Notes: generated by a model not told the origin, from the sequence alone. DNA of 64,000 nucleotides from Parablautia sp. Marseille-Q6255 (GCF_951230155.1 NZ_CATNVD010000008.1:1-64000); one strand, 5' to 3'; shown: positions 47,974 through 57,338, counted from the stretch's first letter. Numbers and translations are program-made.

Positions 47974-50823
47974 ATGGGTGAGAGGGAGTCTGAAAAAATA
48001 CAAAAACATATCTGTGTGGGGATCCTTGCCCATGTCGATGCCGGAAAGACGACTTTGGCGGAGGGGATTTTGTATCTGACAGGCAGCATCCGCAAACTGG
48101 GGCGTGTGGATCATCAGGATGCGTTTCTCGATAATTTTGATCTGGAGCGGGAACGTGGGATCACGATCTTTTCCAAGCAGGCCAGGCTTCTGCTGGGAGA
48201 TGTTCCCGTGACTTTGATGGATACGCCGGGGCATGTGGATTTTGCGGCGGAGATGGAGCGCACGCTCCAGATCCTGGATTATGCGATCCTCGTGATCAGC
48301 GGTCCGGACGGGGTGCAGGGTCATGTGGAGACTTTGTGGCGGCTGCTGGACAGGTATCAGATCCCGGTATTTGTGTTTGTAAATAAGATGGACCAGCAGG
48401 GGACGGATCGCGCAGCGCTGATGCAGGAGCTGGAAAAGAGGCTGGATAGCCGGTGTGTAGATTTTGGTCCGCTTGCAGGGGCAGAAAGTGCAGGGGCTCT
48501 TCTGGAGGGATTCTATGAAAATCTGGCGATGTGTGACGAGGAGGTTCTGGAGCATTATCTGGAATCCGGGGCAGTCGCGCAGCAGGAGATCGTGCGCCTG
48601 ATCGCGCAGAGAAAGGTTTTTCCCTGTTATTTTGGCTCGGCGCTCAAGATGCAGGGCGTACAGGAGCTTCTGACGGGCATCCATGACTATGCGAAGGCGC
48701 GGGAGTACGGCAGTGCATTTGGCGCGAGAGTATTTAAGATCACACGCGATGCGCAGGGAAACAGACTGACGCATATGAAGATCACAGGCGGACGGCTGAG
48801 GGTGAAGGATCTGCTGACGAACCGGAGACCGGAGGCGGTACAGGGGATGCAGCAGGAAGCGCAGCCTGTGCGGGAAGAGGCAAAGGGACAGGCTCCAGGG
48901 ACAGGCAGTGGGGCGGTCTGGGAGCAGAAGGTCAATCAGATCAGGATCTTTTCCGGGAGCAGCTTTCAGGCAGTCCAGGAAGTGCAGGCAGGAGAGGTAT
49001 GTGCGGTGACAGGGCTTGATCATACGTATGCCGGGGAGGGACTTGGCGCGCAGACACAGGCGGCGCTGCCGATCCTGGAGCCGGTGCTGTCTTACCGGAT
49101 TGAGCTGCCGCCGGAATGTGACGTACATAAGACCTTTTTGCAGCTTCGCGAGCTGGAGGAGGAAGAGCCGGAGCTGCATATTGTATGGGAGGAGCAGACC
49201 GGCGAGATCCATGCGCAGCTGATGGGAGAAGTACAGATCGAAGTGCAAAAAAGGCTGATCCGGGAGCGCTTTGGCATATGGGTAGAGTTTGGCGCGGGAA
49301 ATATTGTGTACAAGGAGACGATCGCCTCTGCGGTGGAGGGAGTCGGCCATTTTGAACCACTGCGTCATTATGCGGAGGTCCATCTGCTGCTTGAGCCTGC
49401 GGAGCGCGGGAGCGGGCTGCAGTTTGCAGCTTCGTGCAGCGAGGACATGCTGGATAAGAACTGGCAGCGCCTGATCCTGACGCATCTGGAAGAGCGGCAG
49501 CACAAAGGCGTGCTGACCGGATCGGAGATCACGGATATGCGGATCACGCTGATCGCGGGGCGTGCGCACCAGAAGCACACAGAGGGCGGTGACTTCCGGC
49601 AGGCGACGTACCGCGCAGTGCGCCACGGACTGCGCTGTGCGCAGAGCATTCTTTTGGAGCCCGTGTATGCATTTAAGATCGAGGTTCCGACAGAAGCGAT
49701 CGGGCGTGTGATGACGGATATCCAGAAGATGTGCGGAGAATTTGAACCGCCTCAGACAGATGGTGAGATGACAGTGATCTGCGGGAGCGCGCCGGTGGTG
49801 ACGATGCGGGGCTACCAGACCGAGTTGATCTCTTATACCAAGGGGCGCGGCCGGATGACGTGTACGCTGAAGGGATATGAGGTGTGCCACAATGCCGAAG
49901 AGGTGATAGAAGCGCGCGCCTATGATCCCGAGGCGGATCTGGAACATCCGACCGGATCGGTATTCTGTGCGCATGGAGCGGGTTATGTGGTAAGCTGGGA
50001 TCAGGTGCGTGATTATATGCATGTGGAAAGCGGCTGGAGCGCAAAGCAGGGGGTGCCGGATGGTGCGGCTGTAATGAGTGACCAAGCTGCGGGGACGATG
50101 AAAGGATATCCGAAGACGCAGGAGAAAAGGCGTGAGGGCGGCTATGGGATCAGCACGGCTGAGGATAAGGAGCTCGAAGAGATTTTTGCACGCACGTACG
50201 GGACCTCCAAAAGGGACGCAGACCGGCAAAGAAACAATCCATATAAAAAAAGCCGGCGCATAGAGGCTTCCGGAACAGACACGCAAAGGACCGGGCAGTC
50301 CGGGGAGGCGCAGGAGGAATATCTGCTGGTTGACGGGTATAATATTATTTTTGCGTGGGAGGATTTAAGGGAGCTGGCGAAGGTCAATATCGACGCTGCG
50401 CGCGGCAGGCTGATGGATATTCTGTGCAATTATCAGGGATATAAAAAATGTCATCTGATCCTTGTCTTTGACGCGTACAGGGTCTCCGGGGGCAGAGGAG
50501 AGGTATTTCAGTATCACAATATCCATGTCGTTTATACGAAGGAAGCGGAAACGGCAGATCAGTATATTGAGAAAACAGTCCGTGCGATAGGCAGGAGGTA
50601 TCACGTCACCGTAGCGACGTCGGATGCGCTGGAGCAGATCATTATTTTCGGCGCAGGTGCAGGAAGGCTTTCAGCAGCGGGACTCCTTGAGGAAGTGGAA
50701 CTGATGCAGCAGGAAATCAGAAAGGAATATCTGGGCAGGCAGACAGGCGGGAAACGATATCTGTTTGATCATCTGGATGGGCCGGTGAGTCAGTGGCTGG
50801 AGGATGTGCGCCTGCCCAAATAG
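47974..50823 (+). CDS. TetM/EF-G-like translational GTPase fused to a YacP/Rae1-type NYN endonuclease
   Basis: A 949-aa protein. Residues 1-~700 form a TetM/TetO-like ribosomal GTPase: G1 AHVDAGKTT (19-27), RGIT with T64, DTPGH (83-87), NKMD (137-140), then domains II-V. The domain IV tip reads RAHQKHTEGGDFR and lacks the SPVSTP-type loop of tetracycline-resistance proteins, so drug protection is doubtful. A variable linker (~700-780) leads to an NYN domain (~783-930). It has LLVDGYN with D787, LVFDAYRVSGG, TKEAETADQYIEK and VATSDALEQIIIFGAGA, matching YacP/Rae1, the Bacillus A-site mRNA endonuclease. AAGGAGG precedes the ATG. Inferred role: GTPase-guided mRNA cleavage or rescue on ribosomes. 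Confidence 0.9.
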   Translation: MGERESEKIQKHICVGILAHVDAGKTTLAEGILYLTGSIRKLGRVDHQDAFLDNFDLERERGITIFSKQARLLLGDVPVTLMDTPGHVDFAAEMERTLQILDYAILVISGPDGVQGHVETLWRLLDRYQIPVFVFVNKMDQQGTDRAALMQELEKRLDSRCVDFGPLAGAESAGALLEGFYENLAMCDEEVLEHYLESGAVAQQEIVRLIAQRKVFPCYFGSALKMQGVQELLTGIHDYAKAREYGSAFGARVFKITRDAQGNRLTHMKITGGRLRVKDLLTNRRPEAVQGMQQEAQPVREEAKGQAPGTGSGAVWEQKVNQIRIFSGSSFQAVQEVQAGEVCAVTGLDHTYAGEGLGAQTQAALPILEPVLSYRIELPPECDVHKTFLQLRELEEEEPELHIVWEEQTGEIHAQLMGEVQIEVQKRLIRERFGIWVEFGAGNIVYKETIASAVEGVGHFEPLRHYAEVHLLLEPAERGSGLQFAASCSEDMLDKNWQRLILTHLEERQHKGVLTGSEITDMRITLIAGRAHQKHTEGGDFRQATYRAVRHGLRCAQSILLEPVYAFKIEVPTEAIGRVMTDIQKMCGEFEPPQTDGEMTVICGSAPVVTMRGYQTELISYTKGRGRMTCTLKGYEVCHNAEEVIEARAYDPEADLEHPTGSVFCAHGAGYVVSWDQVRDYMHVESGWSAKQGVPDGAAVMSDQAAGTMKGYPKTQEKRREGGYGISTAEDKELEEIFARTYGTSKRDADRQRNNPYKKSRRIEASGTDTQRTGQSGEAQEEYLLVDGYNIIFAWEDLRELAKVNIDAARGRLMDILCNYQGYKKCHLILVFDAYRVSGGRGEVFQYHNIHVVYTKEAETADQYIEKTVRAIGRRYHVTVATSDALEQIIIFGAGAGRLSAAGLLEEVELMQQEIRKEYLGRQTGGKRYLFDHLDGPVSQWLEDVRLPK

Positions 50824-50931
50824 TCACAGAAGAATTATAAAAAAAGCAGAATAATGTAGCAGATAATCTAAAATCGTGTTATAATATTTCAAAATATTGT
50901 GAAAATTTTACCGATTCAGGAGGGTGTTACT

Positions 50932-52530
50932 ATGGGATTTGATGCAAAAACTACTATTGCAGAGGGGAGAGCAGTACTTGGTATTGAGCTTGGCTCGACA
51001 AGGATCAAGGCAGTCGTGATCGGAGAGGACAACAAGCCGATCGCATCAGGAAGCCACGACTGGGAAAACCAGTTCGTAAACGGCATCTGGACCTACAGCC
51101 TCGAGGCAGTGTGGGAAGGTCTGCAGGACTGCTACAGCAGCATGGCTGCCGATGTAAAAGAAAAATACGGTGTGGAGGTAGAATCCTTTGCGGCGATCGG
51201 ATTCAGCGCCATGATGCATGGATATATGGCGTTTGATAAAAACGATGAGCTGCTCGTTCCGTTCCGCACCTGGAGAAATACGATCACGGGAGAGGCCTCC
51301 AGAGAGCTCTTTGACCTGTTCCAGTATAATATTCCGCAGCGGTGGAGTATTTCGCATCTGTATCAGGCGATCTTAAATGGTGAGGAGCATGTAAAGGATG
51401 TGACGTTTTTTACCACGCTTGCAGGATATATCCACTGGCAGCTGACTGGTCAGAAGGCGCTCGGCGTAGGGGATGCGTCCGGCATGTTCCCGATTGATAT
51501 TGAGACAAAGGATTTTAATAAAGAAATGATCCGCAAATTTGACGAGCTCGTAGCGCCAAAGGGATATCCATGGAAGCTCGAGCAGATCATGCCGAAGGTG
51601 CTTGTAGCCGGCGAGACGGCAGGCGTCCTTACGGAGAAGGGTGCACGGCTGCTCGATGTATCTGGCAGATTAAAAGCAGGTATTCCGCTGTGTCCTCCTG
51701 AGGGTGATGCGGGGACCGGCATGGCAGCGACAAACAGTGTGGCACAGAGGACAGGAAACGTGTCAGCGGGAACCTCTGTATTTGCAATGATCGTTCTGGA
51801 GAAGGATCTCTCAAAGGCATACCCGGAGATCGATCTTGTGACTACGCCAAGCGGCGATCTTGTGGCGATGGTACACTGCAACAACTGTACCTCCGACCTC
51901 AATGCCTGGGTCAGCATCTTCAAAGAGTTTGCGGATGCGTTCGGTGTGAAGGCGGATATGAATGAGCTGTTTGGCACACTGTACAACAAGGCGCTTGAGG
52001 GGGATAAGGACTGCGGCGGTCTGCTTGCGTACAACTATTTTTCAGGCGAGCATATTACGGGCTTTGAAGCCGGGCGTCCGCTGTTTGTACGGACGCCGGA
52101 CAGTAAATTCAGCCTTGCGAATTTTATGCGTGTCAATCTTTACACCTCTCTTGGCGCGCTGAAGGTCGGCATGGATATCCTGCTCAAGGGCGAGGATGTA
52201 AAGGTAGACAAGATCATGGGACACGGAGGACTCTTTAAGACAGAGGGAGTGGGACAGAGTATTCTCGCAGCAGCGATGAACTCTCCGGTATCTGTTATGA
52301 AGACGGCCGGAGAAGGCGGCGCGTGGGGCATTGCGCTTCTGGCTTCTTATATGGTAAATAAGAAGGAAGGGGAGACGCTGGATGCCTTCCTGAACGGTAA
52401 GGTATTCGGGCAGGATACCGGCGTGGAGATGGCGCCGGATGCAGCAGATGTGGCAGGCTTTGATGCGTTTATCGAACGCTACAAGGCAGGGCTTGCGATC
52501 GAGAGAGCTGCGGTGGAGAAGCTGCATTGA
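50932..52530 (+). CDS. FGGY-family carbohydrate kinase
   Basis: A 532-aa sugar kinase of the FGGY (xylulokinase/ribulokinase-like) family. The N-terminal phosphate-binding segment is [17 protein letters not shown] (near 13-29), then [13 protein letters not shown], and the C-terminal ATP-binding motif [20 protein letters not shown]. It would phosphorylate a pentulose or related sugar; the specific substrate is not visible. ATG 50932 is preceded by CAGGAGGG. A TATAAT at 50880 is present but lacks a good -35. The stop overlaps the TTG start of the dihydrouridine synthase. Confidence 0.9.
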   Translation: MGFDAKTTIAEGRAVLGIELGSTRIKAVVIGEDNKPIASGSHDWENQFVNGIWTYSLEAVWEGLQDCYSSMAADVKEKYGVEVESFAAIGFSAMMHGYMAFDKNDELLVPFRTWRNTITGEASRELFDLFQYNIPQRWSISHLYQAILNGEEHVKDVTFFTTLAGYIHWQLTGQKALGVGDASGMFPIDIETKDFNKEMIRKFDELVAPKGYPWKLEQIMPKVLVAGETAGVLTEKGARLLDVSGRLKAGIPLCPPEGDAGTGMAATNSVAQRTGNVSAGTSVFAMIVLEKDLSKAYPEIDLVTTPSGDLVAMVHCNNCTSDLNAWVSIFKEFADAFGVKADMNELFGTLYNKALEGDKDCGGLLAYNYFSGEHITGFEAGRPLFVRTPDSKFSLANFMRVNLYTSLGALKVGMDILLKGEDVKVDKIMGHGGLFKTEGVGQSILAAAMNSPVSVMKTAGEGGAWGIALLASYMVNKKEGETLDAFLNGKVFGQDTGVEMAPDAADVAGFDAFIERYKAGLAIERAAVEKLH

Positions 52531-53486
52531 CCGCGCAGACAGCTATGCGCAGGACGCAGCTGTACCTGGCGCCGCTGGAGGGGATCACAGGCTACATATA
52601 CCGCAATGCCCTGGAAAAATATTTTCCGGGTGCAGACCGGTATTTTACCCCCTTTATCGCTCCCGACCAGAATAAGCTTCTGCGGACGAAGGAGACGAGG
52701 GACGTGCTGCCGGAAAACAACCATGTCCCGGAGCTGGTGCCGCAGATATTGACGAACAACGCGCAGCATTTCATACAGACTGCACAGGTTCTTCGCGATA
52801 TGGGCTATGAGGAGATAAACCTGAACCTCGGCTGTCCCTCTGCGACTGTTGTCTCGCGCAGACGGGGCTCCGGGCTTCTGGCATTTCCGGAGGATCTGGA
52901 TCGTCTGCTCGGGGAGATCTTTGACGGGATCGATATAAAGGTTTCCGTCAAGACCCGGATCGGGAGCGAGGATGCAGATGAGGCGGCTGCGCTGATGGAG
53001 ATATACCGGAAGTATCCGCTTTCTGAGCTGATCATCCACCCGAGGACGCAGAAGCAGCTTTACCGGGGACGGGCAGACCAGGAGCTGTTTGGACAGCTGC
53101 TTGGAAGCTTTCCATTTCCTGTCTGCTACAACGGAGATCTCCTGACACAGACGGATTATGAGACATTTACGGAGAAGTATCCTCAGACGGAGTATGTGAT
53201 GCTGGGGCGGGGCGTGATCGCAGATCCGGGTCTGTTTCACCGGATCCGTACCGGAGAGACGACGAGCCGGAAGCGTCTGCGTGAGTTTCATGATGAGATT
53301 TTGGCAGGATACCGCGAGGCATTCGGTGAGGACAGAAATGCGATGTTCCGCATGAAGGAGATATGGATCTATATGTTCCGTTTATTTCCGGACTGTGAAA
53401 AGTACGCAAAGAAGCTCAAAAAAGCGCAAAGCCTTGCACAGTATCAGTGTGCCGTGGATGCGATATTTGAACAGGAAATGATATGA
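52527..53486 (+). CDS. tRNA-dihydrouridine synthase
   Basis: A 319-aa FMN-dependent enzyme that reduces uridine to dihydrouridine in tRNA. Motifs are [39 protein letters not shown] (with the catalytic-type Cys), [32 protein letters not shown] and [13 protein letters not shown]. It resembles the DusC/DUS subgroup of Clostridia. TTG 52527 overlaps the kinase stop and has GGTGGAG 8 nt upstream. ATG 52545 is the alternative, without a visible ribosome binding site. Confidence 0.9.
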   Translation: MTAQTAMRRTQLYLAPLEGITGYIYRNALEKYFPGADRYFTPFIAPDQNKLLRTKETRDVLPENNHVPELVPQILTNNAQHFIQTAQVLRDMGYEEINLNLGCPSATVVSRRRGSGLLAFPEDLDRLLGEIFDGIDIKVSVKTRIGSEDADEAAALMEIYRKYPLSELIIHPRTQKQLYRGRADQELFGQLLGSFPFPVCYNGDLLTQTDYETFTEKYPQTEYVMLGRGVIADPGLFHRIRTGETTSRKRLREFHDEILAGYREAFGEDRNAMFRMKEIWIYMFRLFPDCEKYAKKLKKAQSLAQYQCAVDAIFEQEMI

Positions 53487-53526
53487 CAGAACACAGGCGT
53501 AGCCGTATTAGTGAAACGGGGGGATC

Positions 53527-54387
53527 ATGATGGAATTGACACTTGGGATGTATCACAGCTTTGGAAATGACTATCTGGTTTATGACTGCTTAAAAAATGA
53601 ATACGAGCTGAAACCGGAGGATATCCGAAGTATATGCAACCGCCAGTTTGGCGCAGGAGCAGACGGCGTCCTCGCAGGCCCGGTCCAGATGTTTGGAAAG
53701 ATGGGAGTCCGGATCTTTAATCCAGACGGCAGTGAGGCGGCGATCAGCGGAAACGGACTGTTTATTTTTGCAAAGTATTTAAAGGACGCAGGCTATATCA
53801 ACAAAAAGGAATATGTACTGCAGACCAGGAGCCGCACGGTATCTGTGCGTTATCATGATGAGATCGGCAAAGAAATGACGGTCTCCATGGGAAAGCTGTA
53901 CTGTGGGCAGACGGCTCCGTCCAGCGATGAGAAAAAGACAGAGCATGTGCAGGTGGGCTACCGCGGCAGGACATATGAAGGGACGTGTGTGTGGATGGGA
54001 AATCTGCACTGCATCATTCCGATGGAGGAGATCAGCGCAGAAGCAGTCTGCGAGATCGGCGCAGGGCTGGAGAAGGAAGAGCGTTTTCCTGACGGGATCA
54101 ATACGCAGATCATCTGTATTGCAGATAAAAGCAACATCTATACAGAGGTCTATGAAAGAGGCGCAGGTTATACGCTGGCGTCCGGCAGCAGCTGTTGTGC
54201 GGCAGCGGGCGTGGCGTATCAGCTCGGGCTGACAGACCCCTGTGTGTATGTGCATATGCCGGGAGGTACGCTGACGGTCCATATTGATGAGCAGATGAAT
54301 GCGTCTATGACAGGCACGGCAGAATGTATCGGAAAGATCACACTCTCGGACGAATTTCTGCGCAAATACCAGATCATGGCAGAATAA
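53527..54387 (+). CDS. DapF-fold protein with both catalytic Cys replaced by Ser
   Basis: A 286-aa member of the diaminopimelate epimerase fold (two-base, PLP-independent racemases/isomerases). The first active-site motif reads NPDGSEAAISGNGLF with S74 where DapF has Cys. The second reads ERGAGYTLASGSSCC with S219 for Cys and Tyr for the Glu of GAGETLACG. True DapF needs both cysteines, so this is probably not a DAP epimerase. It may be an isomerase or dehydratase with other chemistry, or a binding protein. A GGGGGG site precedes ATG 53527; ATG 53530 is possible. A terminator follows. Confidence 0.82.
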   Translation: MMELTLGMYHSFGNDYLVYDCLKNEYELKPEDIRSICNRQFGAGADGVLAGPVQMFGKMGVRIFNPDGSEAAISGNGLFIFAKYLKDAGYINKKEYVLQTRSRTVSVRYHDEIGKEMTVSMGKLYCGQTAPSSDEKKTEHVQVGYRGRTYEGTCVWMGNLHCIIPMEEISAEAVCEIGAGLEKEERFPDGINTQIICIADKSNIYTEVYERGAGYTLASGSSCCAAAGVAYQLGLTDPCVYVHMPGGTLTVHIDEQMNASMTGTAECIGKITLSDEFLRKYQIMAE

Positions 54388-54426
54388 ACGCCGGTAAGCG
54401 GAAACAGACGGTTATCTGAAAATAAG

Positions 54427-54457
54427 AAAGGCTGCGGAAAGCTACCGCAGCCTTTTT
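54427..54457. terminator. Bidirectional terminator
   Basis: AAAGGCTGCGG pairs perfectly with CCGCAGCCTTT around AAAGCTA and is followed by TTTTT on the plus strand. It separates the DapF-like gene from the convergent Gx-transporter gene and overlaps that gene's last codons. Confidence 0.88.
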
Positions 54458-54957
54458 AAGAGCTCGCCCGTAAGCGCGCCGATGAGGATGCCTGTCACAA
54501 CACCGGAGATCAAAAGGGCAGGTGCATAGTAGATCAGGCTGCCTGTCTCCATCAGCGCCATTGCGATCAGGAGCTGGCCGATATTGTGCGTGACTCCGCC
54601 GATCACGCTGACCGTAATAATAGAAAAGTCAGTGCGGGCGAGGACGAGTGTCATTGCAGCGAGGCTCAGAGCTGCGCCGGCGGTGCTGTACAGGATACTG
54701 AACATGCTTCCGAACATCGCTCCGATGATGATGATGCGTGCAATAGACACGAGAGCAGCCTTCTGCCAGGAGTAGCGGATCAGGATAAACAGGACAGCCA
54801 GATTGGCGAGTCCCAGTTTGATCCCGGGAATGCCGGCAAAGACCGGAAACAGCGTTTCGATATATCCCAGGATCGAGGCAAGGGCGGTGAACAGACCGAG
54901 CTGCGCGGTCTGCTGATAGCCAGGATGCTTTGGGGGAGTGACCGGATGGCGCATCAT
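54442..54957 (-). CDS. Gx transporter family membrane protein
   Basis: A 171-aa protein with five or six helices, of the family often annotated heptaprenyl diphosphate synthase component I or Gx transporter (ECF S-component-like). Signature stretches are GLFTALASILGYIETLFP, PGIKLGLANLAVLFILIRYSW and GGVTHNIGQLLIAMAL. It overlaps the upstream NusG_II gene by ATGA. In several Firmicutes this pair belongs to flavin-based extracellular electron transfer or quinone-related loci. No ndh2, apbE or pplA homologue is seen next to it here. Confidence 0.85.
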   Translation of the reverse strand: MMRHPVTPPKHPGYQQTAQLGLFTALASILGYIETLFPVFAGIPGIKLGLANLAVLFILIRYSWQKAALVSIARIIIIGAMFGSMFSILYSTAGAALSLAAMTLVLARTDFSIITVSVIGGVTHNIGQLLIAMALMETGSLIYYAPALLISGVVTGILIGALTGELLKRLR

Positions 54958-55319
54958 CCGACGGCATCTACGCCGCCCCCGTTGCCGGAGCCAGCGGTAT
55001 TCGTCCCTTCTATGATCACCTTGTTTGGGAGGCAGACGATCATACCGCCATTTTCGTCTACCGGGGCCTGCTCCATGCACAGATGATCCGGGCAGGTCGC
55101 TCTGATCATCCGGACTTTTCCGTCTTTGATCTCGCAGACATTGGTATCTTTGATTTCGATCGTCTGGTCCTCGTCAAGTTTCCATGTGCCATATTCCTTC
55201 CCGTCTACGGTGATGCGGATGGATTCCCCGTCGTTGCTTTTAAATAGCATAAGTCCGATCCCAAGCAGTACGGCCGCAGCGACGATGCCAAGGATCAGCA
55301 GCACTTCTTTTTTCTTCAA
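54954..55319 (-). CDS. NusG domain II-containing membrane-anchored protein
   Basis: A 121-aa protein with an N-terminal membrane anchor (about 6-26, LLILGIVAAAVLLGIGLML) and an extracellular NusG_II-type beta domain. That domain contains IRATCPDHLCMEQAPVDENGG (two Cys) and IVCLPNKVIIE. It is the first of a two-gene unit with the Gx transporter. The C-terminal Gly/Ser-rich tail is short. Such proteins are linked to electron transfer or quinone/flavin modification systems by neighbourhood in other genomes (from memory). Confidence 0.85.
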   Translation of the reverse strand: MKKKEVLLILGIVAAAVLLGIGLMLFKSNDGESIRITVDGKEYGTWKLDEDQTIEIKDTNVCEIKDGKVRMIRATCPDHLCMEQAPVDENGGMIVCLPNKVIIEGTNTAGSGNGGGVDAVG

Positions 55320-55570
55320 AGGTATCCTCCATTTCTTGTTCGATGATATTTTTCGGATTTTTGTACTTCATACATATTGTGCACGAATGTGTGCATTGTA
55401 GCACAGACGGCGGCAAAAAGTAAACCCCGTATTTTCCTGCGGCGCTTGACAGGGCGTGTACATCATGGTAAGGTGAGCACAATTGGGCGCTGTACAGAGC
55501 GGGCATGGATCTGGCAGCACACAGAAGGAGACGGGAAAGAGCGGGAGCAGGGAGGAACAGGAGGAAGGAT

Positions 55571-56053
55571 ATGGAAATCAGACAGGCACAGAGGAAGGAT
55601 CTGGCACAGATCATGGAGCTGTATGCACAGGCGCGGGCATTTATGGCGCGCACGGGAAATCCGGAGCAGTGGGGGACCAGCTATCCGCCCGAGGGTCTGA
55701 TCCGGGAGGATATAGAAAAGGGGATCAGCTATGTCGCAGAACAGGACGGAGAGATCGCGGCAGTATTTATGTATGCATTTGGCGATGATCCAACGTATGC
55801 AGTGATAGAGGACGGGGCATGGATCAATGACAGACCCTACGGAGTGATCCACCGGATTGCGGCCCGCGAGGGCGTAAAGGGCGCAGGATCGTGCTGTATG
55901 CAGTGGGGATACGCGCAGTGCGGCAACCTGCGCATGGATACGCATGAGGATAACAGGGTGATGCAGCATGTGCTGGAGAAGAACGGATTTCGCAGATGCG
56001 GTCGTATTTATATAGAAGACGGAAGTCCTCGGGTCGCATACCAGAAGGTATAA
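55571..56053 (+). CDS. GNAT-family N-acetyltransferase
   Basis: A 160-aa acetyltransferase. It has the N-terminal MEIRQAQRKDLAQIMELYAQAR typical of GNAT strand 1/helix 1, a central strand GEIAAVFMYAFGDDPTYAVIEDGAW, the acetyl-CoA region HRIAAREGVKGAGSCCMQWG, in which the usual Q/RxxGxG/A is weak, and the C-terminal RMDTHEDNRVMQHVLEKNGFRRCG. AGGAGG precedes ATG 55571. Substrate unknown. LarB lies 28 nt downstream, so they may share a transcript. Confidence 0.85.
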   Translation: MEIRQAQRKDLAQIMELYAQARAFMARTGNPEQWGTSYPPEGLIREDIEKGISYVAEQDGEIAAVFMYAFGDDPTYAVIEDGAWINDRPYGVIHRIAAREGVKGAGSCCMQWGYAQCGNLRMDTHEDNRVMQHVLEKNGFRRCGRIYIEDGSPRVAYQKV

Positions 56054-56081
56054 AAAGAGTGGGAAATGGAGTGATTTTGAT

Positions 56082-56849
56082 ATGCAGCAGGAAATGATAT
56101 TTCAATTGCTGAAACAGATTGAGGATGGAAAAATAACAGCGCAGGAGGCGATGGCGGATATCCAGATGCAGCCGGAGATGCTGGTAGGCAATTATGCGGA
56201 CATCGATATGCACCGCGCTCTGCGCCAGGGGATGCCGGAGGTGATCTACGGCGAGGGAAAGACCGCCGGGCAGATTGCCGGGATCGCTTCCGCGATGGAG
56301 AAGCGCGGCGTGACAAATATCATGGTGACCAGGCTCTCGCAGGAGAAGGCGGACCAGGTGGCGCAGGAGATCGCGCTGGACTATGATCCAGTATCCCGTA
56401 TTGCGGTGGTCAACCGGCAGGAGACGGAAGCAGAAGGCAAGATCGTAGTGCTTGCCGCCGGGACAAGTGATCTTCCGGTCGCGGAAGAAGCGGCAGTGAC
56501 CGCGCAGCTGTACGGCAACCGTGTCGAGCGGGTCTATGATGTGGGAGTGGCGGGACTTCACCGGCTGCTGCATCGGCTTCCGGTGCTTGAGGATGCGAAT
56601 GTCATCGTAGCAGTAGCAGGCATGGAGGGTGCGATCGTAAGCGTAGTCGGAGGGCTGGTGGCCTGCCCGGTGATCGGCGTGCCGACAAGTGTCGGGTATG
56701 GCGCGAACTTTGGCGGGGCGGCCGCGCTTCTTTCTATGTTAAATTCCTGCGCGAGCGGAGTCAGTGTCGTCAATATTGATAATGGGTTCGGAGCAGGCGT
56801 GCTTGCGTCAAAAATCAACAAACAGTCAAAGCACAGGAGTCAGGACTAA
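56082..56849 (+). CDS. larB: Nickel-pincer cofactor biosynthesis protein LarB
   Basis: A 255-aa PurE-like enzyme that carboxylates and hydrolyses nicotinic acid adenine dinucleotide, the first step to the nickel-pincer cofactor of lactate racemase-type enzymes. The N-terminal part has MHRALRQGMPEVIYGEGKTA. The C-terminal AIR-carboxylase-like domain has VLAAGTSDLPVAEEAA, RVYDVGVAGLHRLL and SMLNSCASGVSVVNIDNGFGAG, with C223 probably the residue that binds the pyridine ring. No larC, larE or racemase gene is in the window. Confidence 0.93.
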   Translation: MQQEMIFQLLKQIEDGKITAQEAMADIQMQPEMLVGNYADIDMHRALRQGMPEVIYGEGKTAGQIAGIASAMEKRGVTNIMVTRLSQEKADQVAQEIALDYDPVSRIAVVNRQETEAEGKIVVLAAGTSDLPVAEEAAVTAQLYGNRVERVYDVGVAGLHRLLHRLPVLEDANVIVAVAGMEGAIVSVVGGLVACPVIGVPTSVGYGANFGGAAALLSMLNSCASGVSVVNIDNGFGAGVLASKINKQSKHRSQD

Positions 56850-56930
56850 ATAAAAATAAGCCGGGAGGAGACGGCAGACCGGCTGTGAAAAAGCCAGATG
56901 GAGCGCAAAGGAGAAAGGCAGGGTATTATT

Positions 56931-57338
56931 ATGAAGAAAAAAGGGATTTTGAATGCGGATATTGCAAGGGTATTGGCCTATATGGGGCATACGGATCAGA
57001 TCGCTGTCGCTGACTGCGGGCTTCCGATCCCGGAGGAGACAGAGCGCATTGATCTGGCAGTACGCCTGGGCGAACCTTCCTTTCTGAGTGTGCTGGAGGC
57101 GGTACTGGATGATATGGAAGTGGAAGCTGTGGTGCTTGCGGAGGAGATCAGGACGCACAACGCGCAGCTTCTGGAGCGTATCGAGCTGCTGCTTCTGGGC
57201 AAGGGCGTAGATGTGGAGCTGCAGTTTGTACCGCACAGTCTGCTAAAAGAGCAGACAAAGCAGTGCAGGGCAGTGGTCCGCACCGGGGAAAGCTCGCCGT
57301 ATGCCAATATTATTTTACAGTCGGGCTGTATCTTCTGA
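56931..57338 (+). CDS. rbsD: D-ribose pyranase
   Basis: A 135-aa RbsD/FucU-type mutarotase that converts the pyranose and furanose forms of ribose. H20 and D28 of GHTDQIAVADCGLPIP match the catalytic residues. The C-terminal RAVVRTGESSPYANIILQSGCIF is the family signature. ATG 56931 follows GGCAGGG. No rbsA, rbsC, rbsB or rbsK genes lie next to it, which is unusual; the FGGY kinase is 4.4 kb upstream. Confidence 0.94.
   Translation: MKKKGILNADIARVLAYMGHTDQIAVADCGLPIPEETERIDLAVRLGEPSFLSVLEAVLDDMEVEAVVLAEEIRTHNAQLLERIELLLLGKGVDVELQFVPHSLLKEQTKQCRAVVRTGESSPYANIILQSGCIF

Noticed and set aside
47914-50286. A 790-codon minus-strand open frame
   Set aside because: Antisense to the GTPase-NYN fusion, whose motifs are unmistakable; the frame stays open only because of the GC-rich codon pattern.
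47974-50823. Tetracycline resistance gene
   Set aside because: TetM-like overall, but the domain IV tip lacks the residues that displace the drug and the protein carries an extra nuclease domain; resistance is not supported.
50880-50885. TATAAT before the FGGY kinase
   Set aside because: The -35 region (TAGCAG) is a poor match, so not called as a promoter although one is likely nearby.
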